From positions 868,001 to 932,000 of the forward strand of contig NZ_BMKK01000001.1 in assembly GCF_014644295.1 (NCBI RefSeq): a DNA stretch of 64,000 nucleotides. The letters are read 5' to 3'. Every line of letters begins with the position of its first letter. Within the stretch, counting starts at the first letter, position 1. The position numbers and the translations under genes are program-made. The notes beneath the pieces were generated by a model. It searched no databases. It was not told where the DNA came from and worked only from the letters and a program-made list of their open reading frames with translations. This DNA comes from Emticicia aquatilis (GTDB taxonomy: Bacteria; Bacteroidota; Bacteroidia; Cytophagales; Spirosomataceae). Positions 30,818 through 41,103 of this stretch are shown one piece after another.

Positions 30818-32029
30818 TTACTTTTGGGTAACTCTTACAGCAATACGTCGGTTTTGGGCTCTGCCTTCTTCAGTGTCATTTGATGCTACTGGGAATTGTG
30901 AACCATAGCCTTCTGGCGACAAACGTTTGGCATCAATGCCCATCGCTACGAGAGCATTTACTACACTGGTCGCACGGTCGGCCGAAAGTTTTTGGTTAGC
31001 CGCTTCTTTGCCTACATTATCAGTATATCCGCCAATTTTTAAATCAATCGGATATGCTTTCAAAATTTCGGCAATGTTACGTACTTCTTGCATAGATGTC
31101 GAGTCAATCACAGCACTTCCTGTCTCGAATCTGAGGTCACGGAAATTAAACCATGTAGTTTTATCAACTGGTTTAGATTTATCTTCAATAAAGCTAATCA
31201 ATTCATTTTCAATACTTTTCTCGCCAAAATTCAACTCAACTCCTGTCGAAAGCGTTTTCTTCAATGAACTTACAACTTGTGTTGCGGCACTATCAACCGT
31301 CGCAACCGTTTCGGTCGTTGTTTGTGCTACTGTTGCTTCTTCGGTATTACGGCAACTGTTCCAATAATATAAAGCACCCAATAATAAACCACCCAAAAGC
31401 AACCAAGGCAGCCATGAATTTGGCTTTTTATTATCATCTGCTGCTTCAAAGGTGTTGGTTACTGTTGCTTTCGGATTTCCTAAGAAATCGCCCAAAGCAC
31501 CAACATTCAAGATGCTTCCAATGCCAGCAGGTAAAGCTGTTTTTACGGCATCTTTTTGGCTCATCAATAAACTTGCTAAACCCGATGTACTGATACCCTG
31601 TGAGGTAACTTGTTTACCCAGCACATTCATCAAAATTGGAGCAGCTAAACCTAAAAGCGATGAAGCCGAGCCTGATTTAATTCCGGATACATTAGCAATA
31701 AGGCTACTTAATGCACCGAGTTTATCACCAAATATATTTCCTAAAAGACCACTACCGAGCGATGCAAGAGTTGAAGTACTTTTTACGTCGTCTAATAAAC
31801 CTCCCAGATTGCTTAATACGCTACCATCGTACCCACCAGTACGAATCGTATTTAATAAATCAGATGCTCCTTGAGTTGTTGAGGCTTTTTGCATAACACC
31901 ACCCAAGATAGCTGGCAAAGCACTTGTGAGTGCCGAGTTTGTATTTTCTGTTGATTCACCAAGAAAGCTACTAATCTTTGAAACGATAGTAGAAGTAAGC
32001 TGTTCTTTAACTAAACCTAATAAGTCCAT
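30818..32029 (-). CDS. DUF937-OmpA fusion protein
   Basis: 403 residues in three parts. Residues ~1-185 are a DUF937/YidB-like domain (LLGLVKEQ, SALPAILGG, SDLLNTI, LGGLLDD, LGSGLLGNIFG, with repeated Leu-Gly loops). Residues ~207-224 form one membrane segment. Residues ~295-403 are an OmpA-like peptidoglycan-binding domain (FETGSAVID, IGGYTDNVG, NQKLSADRA, GYGSQFPVASND, QNRRIAVRV). With no N-terminal signal, the DUF937 part should be cytoplasmic and the OmpA part periplasmic. This arrangement could connect the cytoplasm with the cell wall. Family function is unknown. Confidence 0.85.
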   Translation of the reverse strand: MDLLGLVKEQLTSTIVSKISSFLGESTENTNSALTSALPAILGGVMQKASTTQGASDLLNTIRTGGYDGSVLSNLGGLLDDVKSTSTLASLGSGLLGNIFGDKLGALSSLIANVSGIKSGSASSLLGLAAPILMNVLGKQVTSQGISTSGLASLLMSQKDAVKTALPAGIGSILNVGALGDFLGNPKATVTNTFEAADDNKKPNSWLPWLLLGGLLLGALYYWNSCRNTEEATVAQTTTETVATVDSAATQVVSSLKKTLSTGVELNFGEKSIENELISFIEDKSKPVDKTTWFNFRDLRFETGSAVIDSTSMQEVRNIAEILKAYPIDLKIGGYTDNVGKEAANQKLSADRATSVVNALVAMGIDAKRLSPEGYGSQFPVASNDTEEGRAQNRRIAVRVTQK

Positions 32030-32123
32030 TTTGAATATAATTGTTTAAAATTTCGTGGTACTATCATTCAGACTCTATTAAGTAAAAAAGTAACAAAGTG
32101 TAGAAAAAATATTTTTTTGCATA

Positions 32124-32152
32124 AAAAAAGCCCCATAATTGGAGCTTTTTTT
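32124..32152. terminator. hairpin terminator of rocD
   Basis: aaaaaaagccc(c) and gg(a)gcttttttt pair imperfectly across ataatt. It lies downstream of the rocD stop on the minus strand with A/T runs on both sides. Confidence 0.65.
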
Positions 32153-32171
32153 GAAATATATCTTAGAAGTA

Positions 32172-33407
32172 TTAGAAACTTTTTACAACATCGGAAATAA
32201 TCTCAACACAATCCCACATCTGAGATTCGGTCATGACTAATGGCGGAGCCAAGCGAATCTTATTGCCGTGCGTTGGTTTGGCCAAAAGTCCATTATCTTT
32301 AAATTTCATACAAATATCCCAAGCCAAATCAGAATCTTCGTGCGAATCTACCACAATTGCATTCAGCAACCCACGCCCACGCACTTGCGTAACGATGTTC
32401 GTTTCATTCACCAATTTCTGCATTTCGGCACGGAAAATTTTACCCAAATAATCGGCATTATCGGCCAAATTCTCATCTTTTACCACTTGTAGAGCCTCCA
32501 TTGCTACTGCACAAGCCAAAGGATTTCCGCCGTAAGTTGAGCCGTGTTCGCCAGGCTTAATCGTAAGCATCACTTCATCATCAGCCAAAACTGCCGATAC
32601 AGGCAATACACCACCCGAAAGAGCTTTTCCGAGAATAACCACATCAGGCCTAACACCTACATGATTGATAGCCAGCAATTTACCCGTGCGAGCGATACCT
32701 GTCTGAATTTCATCGGCAATAAAAAGCACATTACTGGCTTTGCACAAACGATATGCTTCTCTTAAATATTCGTCATCTGGCACAACTACACCCGCTTCGC
32801 CCTGAATTGGCTCAAAAATAAATCCAGCCACATAAGGGTCGCTCATGAGTGCTTCTTCGAGTGCTTCGATATTATTATACGGAACTGTCTCGAAACCAGT
32901 CATGTATGGCCCAAATTCTTTACGGGCAGTTGGGTCAGTCGATGCCGAAATTACCGATAAAGTGCGTCCGTGAAAATTTCCTCCTGCAAAAATTATTTTG
33001 GCTTTACTTTCTGGAATCCCTTTTACTTGATAGCCCCATTTGCGGCAGAGTTTTAGAGCCGTTTCTACTGCTTCAACGCCCGTATTCATCGGCAAAACTC
33101 TATCATAACCAAAATAATTGGTGATATATTCTTCATAACGTCCCAACATTGAGCTGTAAAACGCTCGTGAAGTAAGCGTTAGTTTCTGCGATTGCTCAAT
33201 GAGTGCATTGATGATTCGAGGATGGCAATGCCCTTGATTAACAGCCGAATAGGCCGAAAGGAAATCATAATATCTTTTGCCTTCGACATCCCAAACATAC
33301 ACGCCCTCTCCACGGTCAAGGACGGCCGAAATTGGGTGATAGTTATGAGCTCCGTAGCGTTCTTCTAATTCGATTAGTTGTTCGCTGAGTGAAATATCTG
33401 TTAGCAT
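32172..33407 (-). CDS. rocD: ornithine aminotransferase
   Basis: 411 residues of class III PLP transaminase. It converts ornithine and 2-oxoglutarate to glutamate semialdehyde and glutamate. The PLP lysine is Lys261 ([15 protein letters not shown]); substrate-specific features are GAHNYHPI, the Tyr of [27 protein letters not shown] and [10 protein letters not shown], all as in RocD rather than ArgD. It is divergently transcribed from an Lrp/AsnC regulator 144 bp away, which is probably its regulator (inference from arrangement). Confidence 0.94.
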   Translation of the reverse strand: MLTDISLSEQLIELEERYGAHNYHPISAVLDRGEGVYVWDVEGKRYYDFLSAYSAVNQGHCHPRIINALIEQSQKLTLTSRAFYSSMLGRYEEYITNYFGYDRVLPMNTGVEAVETALKLCRKWGYQVKGIPESKAKIIFAGGNFHGRTLSVISASTDPTARKEFGPYMTGFETVPYNNIEALEEALMSDPYVAGFIFEPIQGEAGVVVPDDEYLREAYRLCKASNVLFIADEIQTGIARTGKLLAINHVGVRPDVVILGKALSGGVLPVSAVLADDEVMLTIKPGEHGSTYGGNPLACAVAMEALQVVKDENLADNADYLGKIFRAEMQKLVNETNIVTQVRGRGLLNAIVVDSHEDSDLAWDICMKFKDNGLLAKPTHGNKIRLAPPLVMTESQMWDCVEIISDVVKSF

Positions 33408-33495
33408 AATTTTCTATGGTTTATTCAGAAATAATACTCAAATATGTTAGATTGACTTAATATATTTTCACTTTAAGCATTATTTACTTTATTTT

Positions 33496-33540
33496 TGAAT
33501 AATTAAATAATTATACCTCAAAAATTATTAATTAATATAA
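33496..33540. promoter_or_regulatory. possible Lrp operator region between rocD and lrp
   Basis: The 143-bp divergent gap is very AT-rich and contains the inverted repeat ataattaaataattat and a second attaattaat patch. The repeat centre lies close to the Lrp-family gene. Binding is not demonstrated, and AT-rich palindromes also arise by chance. Confidence 0.3.
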
Positions 33541-33550
33541 AAGTTGACTT

Positions 33551-34018
33551 ATGGTAAATGATAATATGTTGGATGAATACGATAAAAAAATTCTGATTCA
33601 ACTCGAAAAAGATGGTCGAAAACCCTACTCGGAAATAGCCAAACACCTAAATATATCGAATACGATGGTTCATCAGCGAGTTAATCGCATGAAGAAAATC
33701 GGTATTTTGAAAGGTGCAGGAATTATCCTCGACGAACGCAAACTTGGCTACGAATGGAGTGCTTTTACTGGCTTAGTTTTGAAGGAAGACTCTGATTCTA
33801 AGCTAATTATAGAAGAGCTACGTAAAATTCCCGAGGTAACTGAGTGTTACTATATTACAGGTCAATACACGCTTTACATAAGAATTGTGGCAAAATCGAA
33901 CGAACACATGAGAAGTGTGTTATATGATAAAATAGACCATATTGCAGGAATTTTAAAAACCGAATCAATGATTGATTTTGGAGCAGCCTTCAAGCGAAAT
34001 GTAAGTGTAGAGCTGTAA
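33551..34018 (+). CDS. Lrp/AsnC-family transcriptional regulator
   Basis: 155 residues. The N-terminal helix-turn-helix (about 8-55: DEYDKKILIQLEKDGR, then YSEIAKHLNISNTMVHQRVNRMKKIG) is followed by the RAM/AsnC ligand-binding beta-alpha domain with the GQYTLYIRIVAKS core. The family forms octamers that sense amino acids. Its divergence from rocD suggests control of ornithine/proline/arginine breakdown, with ornithine or a related amino acid as ligand (inference). Confidence 0.9.
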   Translation: MVNDNMLDEYDKKILIQLEKDGRKPYSEIAKHLNISNTMVHQRVNRMKKIGILKGAGIILDERKLGYEWSAFTGLVLKEDSDSKLIIEELRKIPEVTECYYITGQYTLYIRIVAKSNEHMRSVLYDKIDHIAGILKTESMIDFGAAFKRNVSVEL

Positions 34019-34021
34019 TTA

Positions 34022-34045
34022 GTCAACAGTCAGAGGTCAACAGTC
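34022..34045 (+). repeat. two direct repeats gtcaacagtc
   Basis: gtcaacagtc at 34022-34031 and again at 34036-34045. A similar gtcaactgtc-type patch follows the gene ending at 47526. It is low-complexity dispersed repeat DNA. Confidence 0.5.
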
Positions 34046-34142
34046 CGCAGTAATTGTTGCACACCTTCAAGAAAGGCTATAAATTTTCACATTTTCAGCA
34101 GAAAGCCAAATAATATTCGCCTTAGTCTATCAAAACAGTGGG

Positions 34143-34173
34143 TTGTAATATTAAAAACCAAATATTATTTTTG
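34143..34173 (+). promoter_or_regulatory. promoter of the cysteine desulfurase gene
   Basis: TTG (34143-34145), a 20-bp spacer and TATTTTTG (34166-34173): both Bacteroidetes elements at optimal spacing. The predicted leader is about 85 bases. Confidence 0.6.
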
Positions 34174-34200
34174 TAAAATATAATAAAAAATTTGTAAAAC

Positions 34201-34245
34201 GGAATGCCACTCGCAACCAATTATTGATTGCGGATAGACCATTCC
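34201..34245 (+). promoter_or_regulatory. hairpin in the cysteine desulfurase leader
   Basis: ggaatg (34201-34206) pairs with cattcc (34240-34245), enclosing cgcaa-c-caa / ttg-a-ttgcg around a TTA loop. It ends 20 bases before the start codon, well placed to affect translation. Confidence 0.45.
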
Positions 34246-34265
34246 CAACAAACTAAGCCTCTAAA

Positions 34266-35414
34266 ATGCCTAAAATTTATTTAGATAATGCCGCCACAAC
34301 TCGCCTTGATGATGAAGTTTTGCAGGCAATGTTACCCCTGATGACCGAAAACTTCGGTAATCCTTCATCTATTCACTCGCACGGGCGACAAGTACGCTCG
34401 GCTATCGAAAAGGCACGTAAGACCGTGGCCAGTCTGATTAATGCCTCTCCTTCAGAGATTTTCTTTACTTCGGGCGGTACGGAAGCTGATAACACAGCCA
34501 TTACGGGTAGCATTGATACTTATGGTCTAAAACACGCCATTACTTCTCCAACTGAGCATCATGCGGTATTGCATACGCTTGAATATCTGGCAAAACAAGG
34601 CACAATTGAGTTAAGTTTCGTAAATCTTGATGAAAAAGGCCACGTTGACTTAGTGCATTTGGAGGAATTGTTAAGTACAAAACCACGAAGTTTGGTTTCG
34701 TTGATGCACGGAAATAATGAAATCGGTAATCTGATTGATTTAGAAAAAGTAGGCGAAATCTGCAAAAAATACAATGCCATTTTTCATTCGGATACTGTAC
34801 AAACGATGGGGCATTATAAGCATGATGTACAAAATACGAAGATAGATTTTCTGGTTGGTGCTGCTCATAAATTTCACGGCCCAAAAGGTGTTGGTTTCTT
34901 GTATATCAATGCCGATAATAAGATTCATCCGTTTATTCACGGTGGTTCACAAGAACGCAATATGCGTGGCGGTACAGAAAACGTGTACGGTATTGTAGGT
35001 TTAGCCAAAGCTCTCGAAATAGCCTACAAAGAAATGGAGCAACACAAAACACATATTGAAGGCTTAAAAAGCAGAATGATTGAAAAACTGAAAGCCGCCA
35101 TTCCTGACGTAAGATTCAACGGTGATTCGGATAATTTAGAGCGTAGCCTTTACACGGTTCTGAATGTAAGCCTTCCACCAAGCGAAGACAATGACATGTT
35201 ACTCTTCAACCTTGATATTGCTCAAATTTCGTGTTCTGGTGGTAGTGCTTGTACGAGCGGCTCAGATGTAGGTTCGCACGTACTGGGGGCCTTAAACGTA
35301 CAGCCAGAGCGTGGAAATGTTCGCTTCTCTTTCGGAAAATATAATACTGTTGAAGAAATTGATAAAGTAGTTGAAGTGGTAACTGGTTTATACGGGTCTG
35401 TTCCGAAGGCCTAA
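34266..35414 (+). CDS. cysteine desulfurase (NifS/IscS family)
   Basis: 382 residues of fold-type I PLP enzyme. It takes sulfur from L-cysteine as a persulfide for FeS clusters or tRNA thiolation. The PLP lysine is Lys202 (GAAHKFHGPKG), and the persulfide cysteine is Cys329 in the loop SGSACTSG, typical of group I (IscS/NifS) enzymes; Cys323 sits close by. Other motifs: YLDNAATT, FTSGGTEADN and GGSQERNMRGGTEN. No iscU, fdx or hscA is adjacent, so it is an isolated copy. The SUF-type SufS usual in Bacteroidota is not in the window. Confidence 0.92.
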   Translation: MPKIYLDNAATTRLDDEVLQAMLPLMTENFGNPSSIHSHGRQVRSAIEKARKTVASLINASPSEIFFTSGGTEADNTAITGSIDTYGLKHAITSPTEHHAVLHTLEYLAKQGTIELSFVNLDEKGHVDLVHLEELLSTKPRSLVSLMHGNNEIGNLIDLEKVGEICKKYNAIFHSDTVQTMGHYKHDVQNTKIDFLVGAAHKFHGPKGVGFLYINADNKIHPFIHGGSQERNMRGGTENVYGIVGLAKALEIAYKEMEQHKTHIEGLKSRMIEKLKAAIPDVRFNGDSDNLERSLYTVLNVSLPPSEDNDMLLFNLDIAQISCSGGSACTSGSDVGSHVLGALNVQPERGNVRFSFGKYNTVEEIDKVVEVVTGLYGSVPKA

Positions 35415-35428
35415 CCCCTTTCTTGAAC

Positions 35429-35468
35429 TTTTCTTTTGGTCTTACTCTCAGGTCTGACCAAAAGAAAT
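35429..35468. terminator. hairpin terminator
   Basis: ttcttttggtc and gaccaaaagaa pair between the convergent cysteine desulfurase and DUF5662-like genes; T/A-rich flanks on both strands. Confidence 0.65.
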
Positions 35469-35480
35469 ACTTCGTATCTA

Positions 35481-36167
35481 TTATCCTAAATACAACTTCT
35501 GCTCTTCCTTTCTGACCTTAAATCCCATCTTTGAAAGATAATCAGCTGTAAGATTGGCAGTATATGGATGCCATAAAAATTGTGGCAAGTTTTTGGGTAG
35601 CCATTCTTGAAAATTCGTACCGTAACTTATCGAAGCACCAATCCAATCGGCTATCATTTCACCCACATATATACTTGGCATAGGTAGAGGGGTTGTAGTC
35701 CCATTGCGTTCCACACTCAACCAATACTCAGGATGATGAGCATTCTGCAATTTATGATGATGCCACGCTCGTTGGAACAACGACTGGGTTGGCTTAGGAT
35801 TCTTGAAATCGTGTACGGCATATCCGTAGGCCTCTTGAACTGAAAACTTGGAAAGGTCGTGTCTCCAAAGATTATACCTAAACTGCTCTACTGGGTCGTT
35901 TGGATGTGGGTTATCCGATAGGGATAGTAACTCTATAAACCATTTTTCTTTCAGGAAGTCCATTCCAGCTTTGCGAACTTCTATTTTATGAGGAATCACC
36001 TTATTGATAAAGTAATTTTCAACTAAATTCCAAACCTCATCATCTTCATAATCATGACTCTCCACATCAAAACGTTCGTATAATAAACGTACCAGTTTTT
36101 GTGCATCATGCTTGTTATCACAAAACAATGAAAAGATTTTTTGCTCAAAGATACGTCGTTTATTCAT
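35481..36167 (-). CDS. DUF5662-like protein
   Basis: 228 residues. The central and C-terminal region has the spaced His/Asp pattern of DUF5662: WRHDLSKFS, an aromatic AYGYA, WHHHKLQNAHHPEYW, and EMIADWIG. Clustered His and Asp residues suggest a metal-dependent, HD-like phosphohydrolase fold, though this is not proven for the family. The N-terminal ~90 residues (SLFCDNKHDAQKLVRLLYERF) are unrecognised. It lies between a terminator and the TonB receptor gene. Confidence 0.6.
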   Translation of the reverse strand: MNKRRIFEQKIFSLFCDNKHDAQKLVRLLYERFDVESHDYEDDEVWNLVENYFINKVIPHKIEVRKAGMDFLKEKWFIELLSLSDNPHPNDPVEQFRYNLWRHDLSKFSVQEAYGYAVHDFKNPKPTQSLFQRAWHHHKLQNAHHPEYWLSVERNGTTTPLPMPSIYVGEMIADWIGASISYGTNFQEWLPKNLPQFLWHPYTANLTADYLSKMGFKVRKEEQKLYLG

Positions 36168-36190
36168 AGGTAATAGGGTTCGGATAATGC

Positions 36191-36220
36191 AAAAACCCCC
36201 ACTAAATAGTGAGGGTTCTT
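36191..36220 (-). terminator. terminator after the TonB-dependent receptor
   Basis: accccc-acta and tagt-gagggt pair around aaa; the minus strand ends in ttttt. It is located 24 bp past the receptor stop codon. Confidence 0.75.
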
Positions 36221-36243
36221 GACGTAATTGATTCTTGGAAGAA

Positions 36244-39200
36244 TTATTCGAAAATATAACGAATTCCGAATTGTCCTTGCCAAACGTTGTTAATATTAAT
36301 ACTTTTCACAAAAGCATCACGTAATAAGATAGTTGTTCCATCCACTACTTGAGTAGCCATACGGTAAGAAGGAACACCAGCAGCACTGATAGATGCTAAG
36401 CTCAACGGGTTTGTACCTGTTGTTGACATAGCAACACCCCACTTGTTGTTAAGAAGGTTACCTACGTTCAATACGTCAAAACGTAAACGAATAGTATTTT
36501 TCTTGCCTTTTTTGCCAGTAGCTACATAGAAATCTTGCTCAACTGTGAAGTCAAAACGAGTTAAAGATGGCACAGCAGCACCATTTCTTTCAGAGTACTG
36601 ACCACGTTTTGTACTTAAATAAGGGTGATTGCTGATATATGTTTCAAAAGCTGTTGCTTGTTGCTCAGGCGAGAAAGTAACGGCTGTTGCACCCGAACCT
36701 ACTGTCAATGCAGTAAAAGTAAGGTCTGAAGCTTTGTTTGGAACAAAGATAAGGTCGTTGTTTTGACCATCACCATTCAAGTCATTACCGTAAGTATAAG
36801 AAACCTTAAAGCCACTGTTTGAAACCATACCCAAAGTAAACATTGTAGAACCACCTAATTTACCACCATAGTTGATACGGTAGTTTACATAACCTACTAA
36901 ACGGTGACGTAAGTCGTTATCTGACCAAGAAGGAGTTAAATAGTTTTGTCCTTGTACAGTTGGGATATTAGCTAATACAGTACTTGCAACCGACTGTAAG
37001 TCTTTTGCTTTAGAGTATGTATAACCAATCATTCCACTGAAACCTTTAGTAGCTGTCTTTTCTAATTTAGCTGTTAAAGAGTAAGAGTAACCTTCTTTTG
37101 TGTTAGTCAAGATAAATGCGTTTGTATTAGCAGCATTGATAAAACGAGCTGGGTTTACAGCATTTCCTGATAAACCAGAAGCAGGGAAACGGTCACGAGT
37201 ATCTGGGCCAGTAAATTTAGTTGTTGGTGATTTTAAGTTACCATCAATATAACGAAGAGCCTGAATATTATCATTGTAGATACCTTCAACTGTACCGATT
37301 AAGCCCCAAGGTAATTTTTGGTCAATCGCTAAGCTGCTTTTCCAAATAATTGGGTTTTTAAGATTATCAGTCGATGCGTTGATTACATAAGCAGGAAGCT
37401 TAGTAATATCAGTAGTAGTTGGTTTGAAACGACTTGGGTCTGTTGTAAACGGATAAGCAGTTGTATTAGTAAAGTTTAATACCGCTGTATTTACACCATT
37501 ATTACCCAATTGGTTCGAAACCAATACTTGTGGAATACGTGAAACGAAGATACCTGTACCACCACGGATTTGCGTGCTTTTATCTCCTTTTACGTCATAG
37601 TTAAAACCTAAACGAGGAGTTACGATTACCTTATTACTTGGGAATGCTCCAGTTGAGATTTTCAAATCAGCATTGTTCTCATCTTTGTAAGTTAAACCTG
37701 CTACAACTGGGTTATTGAAGTCTGTAGCGTATTTATCGTTATAATCAAATACATCTAAACGAACACCCGCTGTAACTTTCAAACGAGGATTAACAGAATA
37801 TTCGTCTTGTAAGTAAGTTGAATATGTATTTTGTTTCAAAGTTTGTAAAGGCTCTCCACCGTCTGGTAACAATGAATAACGGTAGTTGAAACGTGCTACT
37901 GGAACTGGAGAAACTGCAAGATTTGGATTAGCTTTATAAGCCAAAGCAGCTGTTTTGAAATCAGCGATAGAGTTAAATACCCAAACACCATTCGACGCTG
38001 GGAAGAACACGTTGTTAGATTGGAATGCTTCGTAAGATAAACCAAAAGTGATATTGTGTTTTCCAGCAAAATAACTCAAGTTATTCGTTACGTTGAACGT
38101 AGAATAATTCAATTTGTTATTAGGCGTGAATGGGTCGAAACCTACTGAAGTATAAGTACTTCCTGCATTCAAAATATCAACTGTTGGGAAAACAGCAGTG
38201 CGGTAAGTACGGTCTTCGATTTGCTTATTATAAGTAGCAATTAAGTTGTTAGCAAATTTACCCTTGAAGTTAGAGTTTAATTCAGCTACAAACGAACGAG
38301 TATTATCTGCAATCTTGTAACCAGTATTTTGTGGTGATAATGCTAAGGCCGAGTTTGTACGGTTACCATTACCTGCTGTATTACTACTATTACTATTACT
38401 GATGATAGCATCTGAACCAGAATCGTGATGTGAATAACGCACTGATAATTTATGGTTGTTATTGATGTTATAATCTAAACGAACCAAACCTTTCTTACTA
38501 TTAATTTCGTTGTTGAAACCATCAAGCTCACCAGCTTCCCATCCGAAGTTAGAGCTCATGAAACTTGCTAAATCTTGTAAGTCAGCGTAAGTAGTACGAG
38601 ATACGTTACCAGTTGCACCAGAGCGGTTAGCCGACCATGTAAGTGCTGGTGTAGAGCTATTAAACATTTCAAAGTTAGCAAAAATAAACAATTTATCTTT
38701 GATGATTGGAGCTCCAACTCTGAAACCAAACGTTTTTTCGTTGATATTTACTGGTGGTAACTCTTTACCATCTGCTTTCTTACCAACCATGTCACTTCCT
38801 CTTGTGAGGTAATATACTGAACCAGTTACGTCGTTTGTTCCTGAACGAGTTACGGCGTTGATACCAGCACCCGCAAAACCTGATTGACGAACGTCAAAAG
38901 GAGCAATGTTGATTTGTACTTGCTCAATCGCATCAAGAGATACGGCAGTTGTACCAGTACGTCCACCTGCTTGTGATGAGCTACCTAAACCGAAACCATT
39001 ATTGAAAACCGAACCATCAATAGTGAAGTTATTCAAACGGCTATCTTGACCAGCAAAAGAACGACCATTACTGTAAGCATTATATTTAGTAATGTCATCA
39101 ATAGTACGACCAATAGTTGGTAAACTATTAACAGCATTTAAACCCAAAGTTGTAGAAGCACCCGTACGGCTCGATGAAATGATATCCGAACGTCCTGATG

Positions 39201-39576
39201 TAACTTTGATTTCATCAAGGAATGTACCTGCCTCATCTAATTTAACGTCAACGTTAGCAGCAGAACCTAAGCTGGTGATAACACCTTCTTTTACTGCTTC
39301 TTTGTAACCTACAAATGTAAATGTAACTTTATATGGTCCACCAACACGAACCGAAGGAAGTATATAACGACCCGCAGAGTTTGAAACCGTACCATATTTA
39401 GTACCTGATGGTACGTGAACTGCAACAACCGTTGCACCTGGCAAACCTTCGCCTTTAGCGTCTGCTACTAAACCGCTAATCGAAGAGGTTGTTACCTGTG
39501 CAAAGCCTTGAAAAGCAAAAAGAATCCCAACAAGTAGGCTGAGAGCCCCTCGCAAAAAAGTAAATTTTCGCATCAT
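36244..39576 (-). CDS. Oar-like TonB-dependent outer-membrane receptor
   Basis: 1110 residues from ATG 39576 ([10 protein letters not shown]...), with a signal peptide ending at GFAQ; an upstream ATG at 39615 is less likely. Residues ~25-110 form a carboxypeptidase-regulatory-like beta domain ([19 protein letters not shown]). The plug follows ([28 protein letters not shown] is characteristic of the Oar/OmpA-related group), then a ~750-residue barrel ending in an aromatic residue (FGIRYIFE). There is no SusD-type lipoprotein beside it, so it is not a SusCD glycan transporter. The exported or imported substrate is unknown. Confidence 0.9.
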   Translation of the reverse strand: MMRKFTFLRGALSLLVGILFAFQGFAQVTTSSISGLVADAKGEGLPGATVVAVHVPSGTKYGTVSNSAGRYILPSVRVGGPYKVTFTFVGYKEAVKEGVITSLGSAANVDVKLDEAGTFLDEIKVTSGRSDIISSSRTGASTTLGLNAVNSLPTIGRTIDDITKYNAYSNGRSFAGQDSRLNNFTIDGSVFNNGFGLGSSSQAGGRTGTTAVSLDAIEQVQINIAPFDVRQSGFAGAGINAVTRSGTNDVTGSVYYLTRGSDMVGKKADGKELPPVNINEKTFGFRVGAPIIKDKLFIFANFEMFNSSTPALTWSANRSGATGNVSRTTYADLQDLASFMSSNFGWEAGELDGFNNEINSKKGLVRLDYNINNNHKLSVRYSHHDSGSDAIISNSNSSNTAGNGNRTNSALALSPQNTGYKIADNTRSFVAELNSNFKGKFANNLIATYNKQIEDRTYRTAVFPTVDILNAGSTYTSVGFDPFTPNNKLNYSTFNVTNNLSYFAGKHNITFGLSYEAFQSNNVFFPASNGVWVFNSIADFKTAALAYKANPNLAVSPVPVARFNYRYSLLPDGGEPLQTLKQNTYSTYLQDEYSVNPRLKVTAGVRLDVFDYNDKYATDFNNPVVAGLTYKDENNADLKISTGAFPSNKVIVTPRLGFNYDVKGDKSTQIRGGTGIFVSRIPQVLVSNQLGNNGVNTAVLNFTNTTAYPFTTDPSRFKPTTTDITKLPAYVINASTDNLKNPIIWKSSLAIDQKLPWGLIGTVEGIYNDNIQALRYIDGNLKSPTTKFTGPDTRDRFPASGLSGNAVNPARFINAANTNAFILTNTKEGYSYSLTAKLEKTATKGFSGMIGYTYSKAKDLQSVASTVLANIPTVQGQNYLTPSWSDNDLRHRLVGYVNYRINYGGKLGGSTMFTLGMVSNSGFKVSYTYGNDLNGDGQNNDLIFVPNKASDLTFTALTVGSGATAVTFSPEQQATAFETYISNHPYLSTKRGQYSERNGAAVPSLTRFDFTVEQDFYVATGKKGKKNTIRLRFDVLNVGNLLNNKWGVAMSTTGTNPLSLASISAAGVPSYRMATQVVDGTTILLRDAFVKSININNVWQGQFGIRYIFE

Positions 39577-39669
39577 GTTTTTTTTGGAGTTAGAAATGTT
39601 TGAAGTAAAAATCATTAGTGGTTTTTAAATTTCCACAACAAAGGTCTTAAAAATTTTCTCTAAAAAAAA

Positions 39670-39704
39670 CAAGCACCTATCCTTTTTATTTGGATAAGTG
39701 CTTG
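39670..39704 (-). terminator. ribBA terminator
   Basis: caagcacctatcc (39670-39682) pairs with ggataagtgcttg (39692-39704) with one mismatch; the minus strand then runs into eight T. Confidence 0.85.
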
Positions 39705-39794
39705 AACTACAAGTTTTTATAAGATTTTTAATGAAAAATATTGATAAAATTCAATTTCTAATCGTTAAGAAATTGTTATGCGTGCCTAATATTT

Positions 39795-41000
39795 TTAAGA
39801 ACCCATAATTTTATGCCCCATTTTATCTCGTTTGGTTTGCAAATATGCAATGTTATGAGGATTTGCGGGTATCTCAATCGGAATCGAATCTATGATTTCT
39901 AAACCGTAGCCAATCAAACCCGCTCTCTTTTTAGGATTATTTGAAATCAATTTCATTTTTTTGATTCCTAAATTTCTCAAAATTTGAGCACCTACTCCAT
40001 AATCACGTTCATCCATTTTGAAACCTAATTCGAGATTTGCTTCTACGGTATCACGCCCCATTTCTTGCAATTTATAGGCTTTTAGTTTATTCAACAATCC
40101 AATGCCACGTCCTTCTTGGTTCATGTATAGTATAACGCCTTTGCCTTCTTTCTCCACTAATTCCATGGCGGCATGAAGTTGCGGCCCGCAATCACAACGA
40201 CACGAACCAAAAATATCGCCCGTTACACACGAAGAATGTACACGCACCATAACGGGTTCGTCTTCTTCCCAAGTACCTTTGATAAGTGCTAAATGCAGTT
40301 GGTCGTTATCAAGCTGGCGAAAAGCCACCATATCAAAATTACCCCATTCGGTTGGCATATTTACACCTATTTCACGCTTTATCAAAGATTCTTTTTCGAG
40401 ACGATACTCAATTAAATCTTTGATACTCACTAATCTAAGGTTAAACTTCTTAGCAATTTCAAGTAATTGCGGTAAGCGTGCCATTGTGCCGTCTTCGTTG
40501 AGAATTTCAATCAAAACACCTGCGGGTTGAAGCCCAGCCAGAACGGCCAAATCAATAGCGGCTTCGGTGTGGCCAGAACGACGAATTACGCCACCTTCGG
40601 CTGCACGCAATGGAAAAATATGCCCTGGACGACCCAAATCCTCAGGTTTAGTGGCAGGATTTACGAGTGCTTGAATGGTTTTAGCACGGTCGCTGGCCGA
40701 AATACCAGTCGTACAACCATTGCCCAATAAATCGACTGAAACCGTAAAAGCGGTTTCGTGTTGGGCTGTATTTTTGCCCACCATCATATCTAATTCGAGT
40801 TCTTCGCAACGCTTACGAGTAAGAGGTGTACACATTAAGCCTCTACCCTCTTTCACCATGAAATTAACCATTTCGGGCGTAGTTTTTTCGGCAGCACATA
40901 TAAAATCACCTTCATTCTCACGGTCTTCGTCATCAACAACGATGATTATCTCTCCATTACGAATTGCTTCGATTGCATCTTCTATGCGGTCTAATTTCAT
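39795..41000 (-). CDS. ribBA: bifunctional DHBP synthase / GTP cyclohydrolase II
   Basis: 401 residues catalysing two entry steps of riboflavin synthesis. The N-terminal half (about 1-205) makes 3,4-dihydroxy-2-butanone-4-phosphate from ribulose-5-phosphate ([31 protein letters not shown]). The C-terminal half is GTP cyclohydrolase II with the zinc cysteines of [18 protein letters not shown], then [13 protein letters not shown] and [12 protein letters not shown]. Both halves keep their signature residues. A good promoter lies 58 bp upstream and leaves too little room for an FMN riboswitch, so control must be otherwise. Confidence 0.96.
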   Translation of the reverse strand: MKLDRIEDAIEAIRNGEIIIVVDDEDRENEGDFICAAEKTTPEMVNFMVKEGRGLMCTPLTRKRCEELELDMMVGKNTAQHETAFTVSVDLLGNGCTTGISASDRAKTIQALVNPATKPEDLGRPGHIFPLRAAEGGVIRRSGHTEAAIDLAVLAGLQPAGVLIEILNEDGTMARLPQLLEIAKKFNLRLVSIKDLIEYRLEKESLIKREIGVNMPTEWGNFDMVAFRQLDNDQLHLALIKGTWEEDEPVMVRVHSSCVTGDIFGSCRCDCGPQLHAAMELVEKEGKGVILYMNQEGRGIGLLNKLKAYKLQEMGRDTVEANLELGFKMDERDYGVGAQILRNLGIKKMKLISNNPKKRAGLIGYGLEIIDSIPIEIPANPHNIAYLQTKRDKMGHKIMGS

Positions 41001-41057
41001 CTATTTGGTATGTTTATGTCTTTTTTCAGAGAACAGTTTTGTTGTACAAAAGATTTG

Positions 41058-41065
41058 CAAAGGTA
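41058..41065 (-). promoter_or_regulatory. ribBA promoter -7 box
   Basis: The minus strand reads TACCTTTG, a perfect consensus, about 58 bp before the start. A TTG lies 22 bp further upstream (41090-41088). Confidence 0.55.
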
Positions 41066-41103
41066 AAGGAATTTAAAGAAATTGACTCAAAAATATAATT
41101 CCA

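Noticed and set aside
31264-31896. Plus-strand ORFs (109, 140 and 61 residues) antisense to the DUF937-OmpA gene
   Set aside because: They arise from the repetitive Leu/Gly/Ser codons of that gene on the opposite strand.
41001-41103. FMN riboswitch upstream of ribBA
   Set aside because: The predicted leader is only ~50 bases and lacks the RFN consensus; too short for the aptamer.
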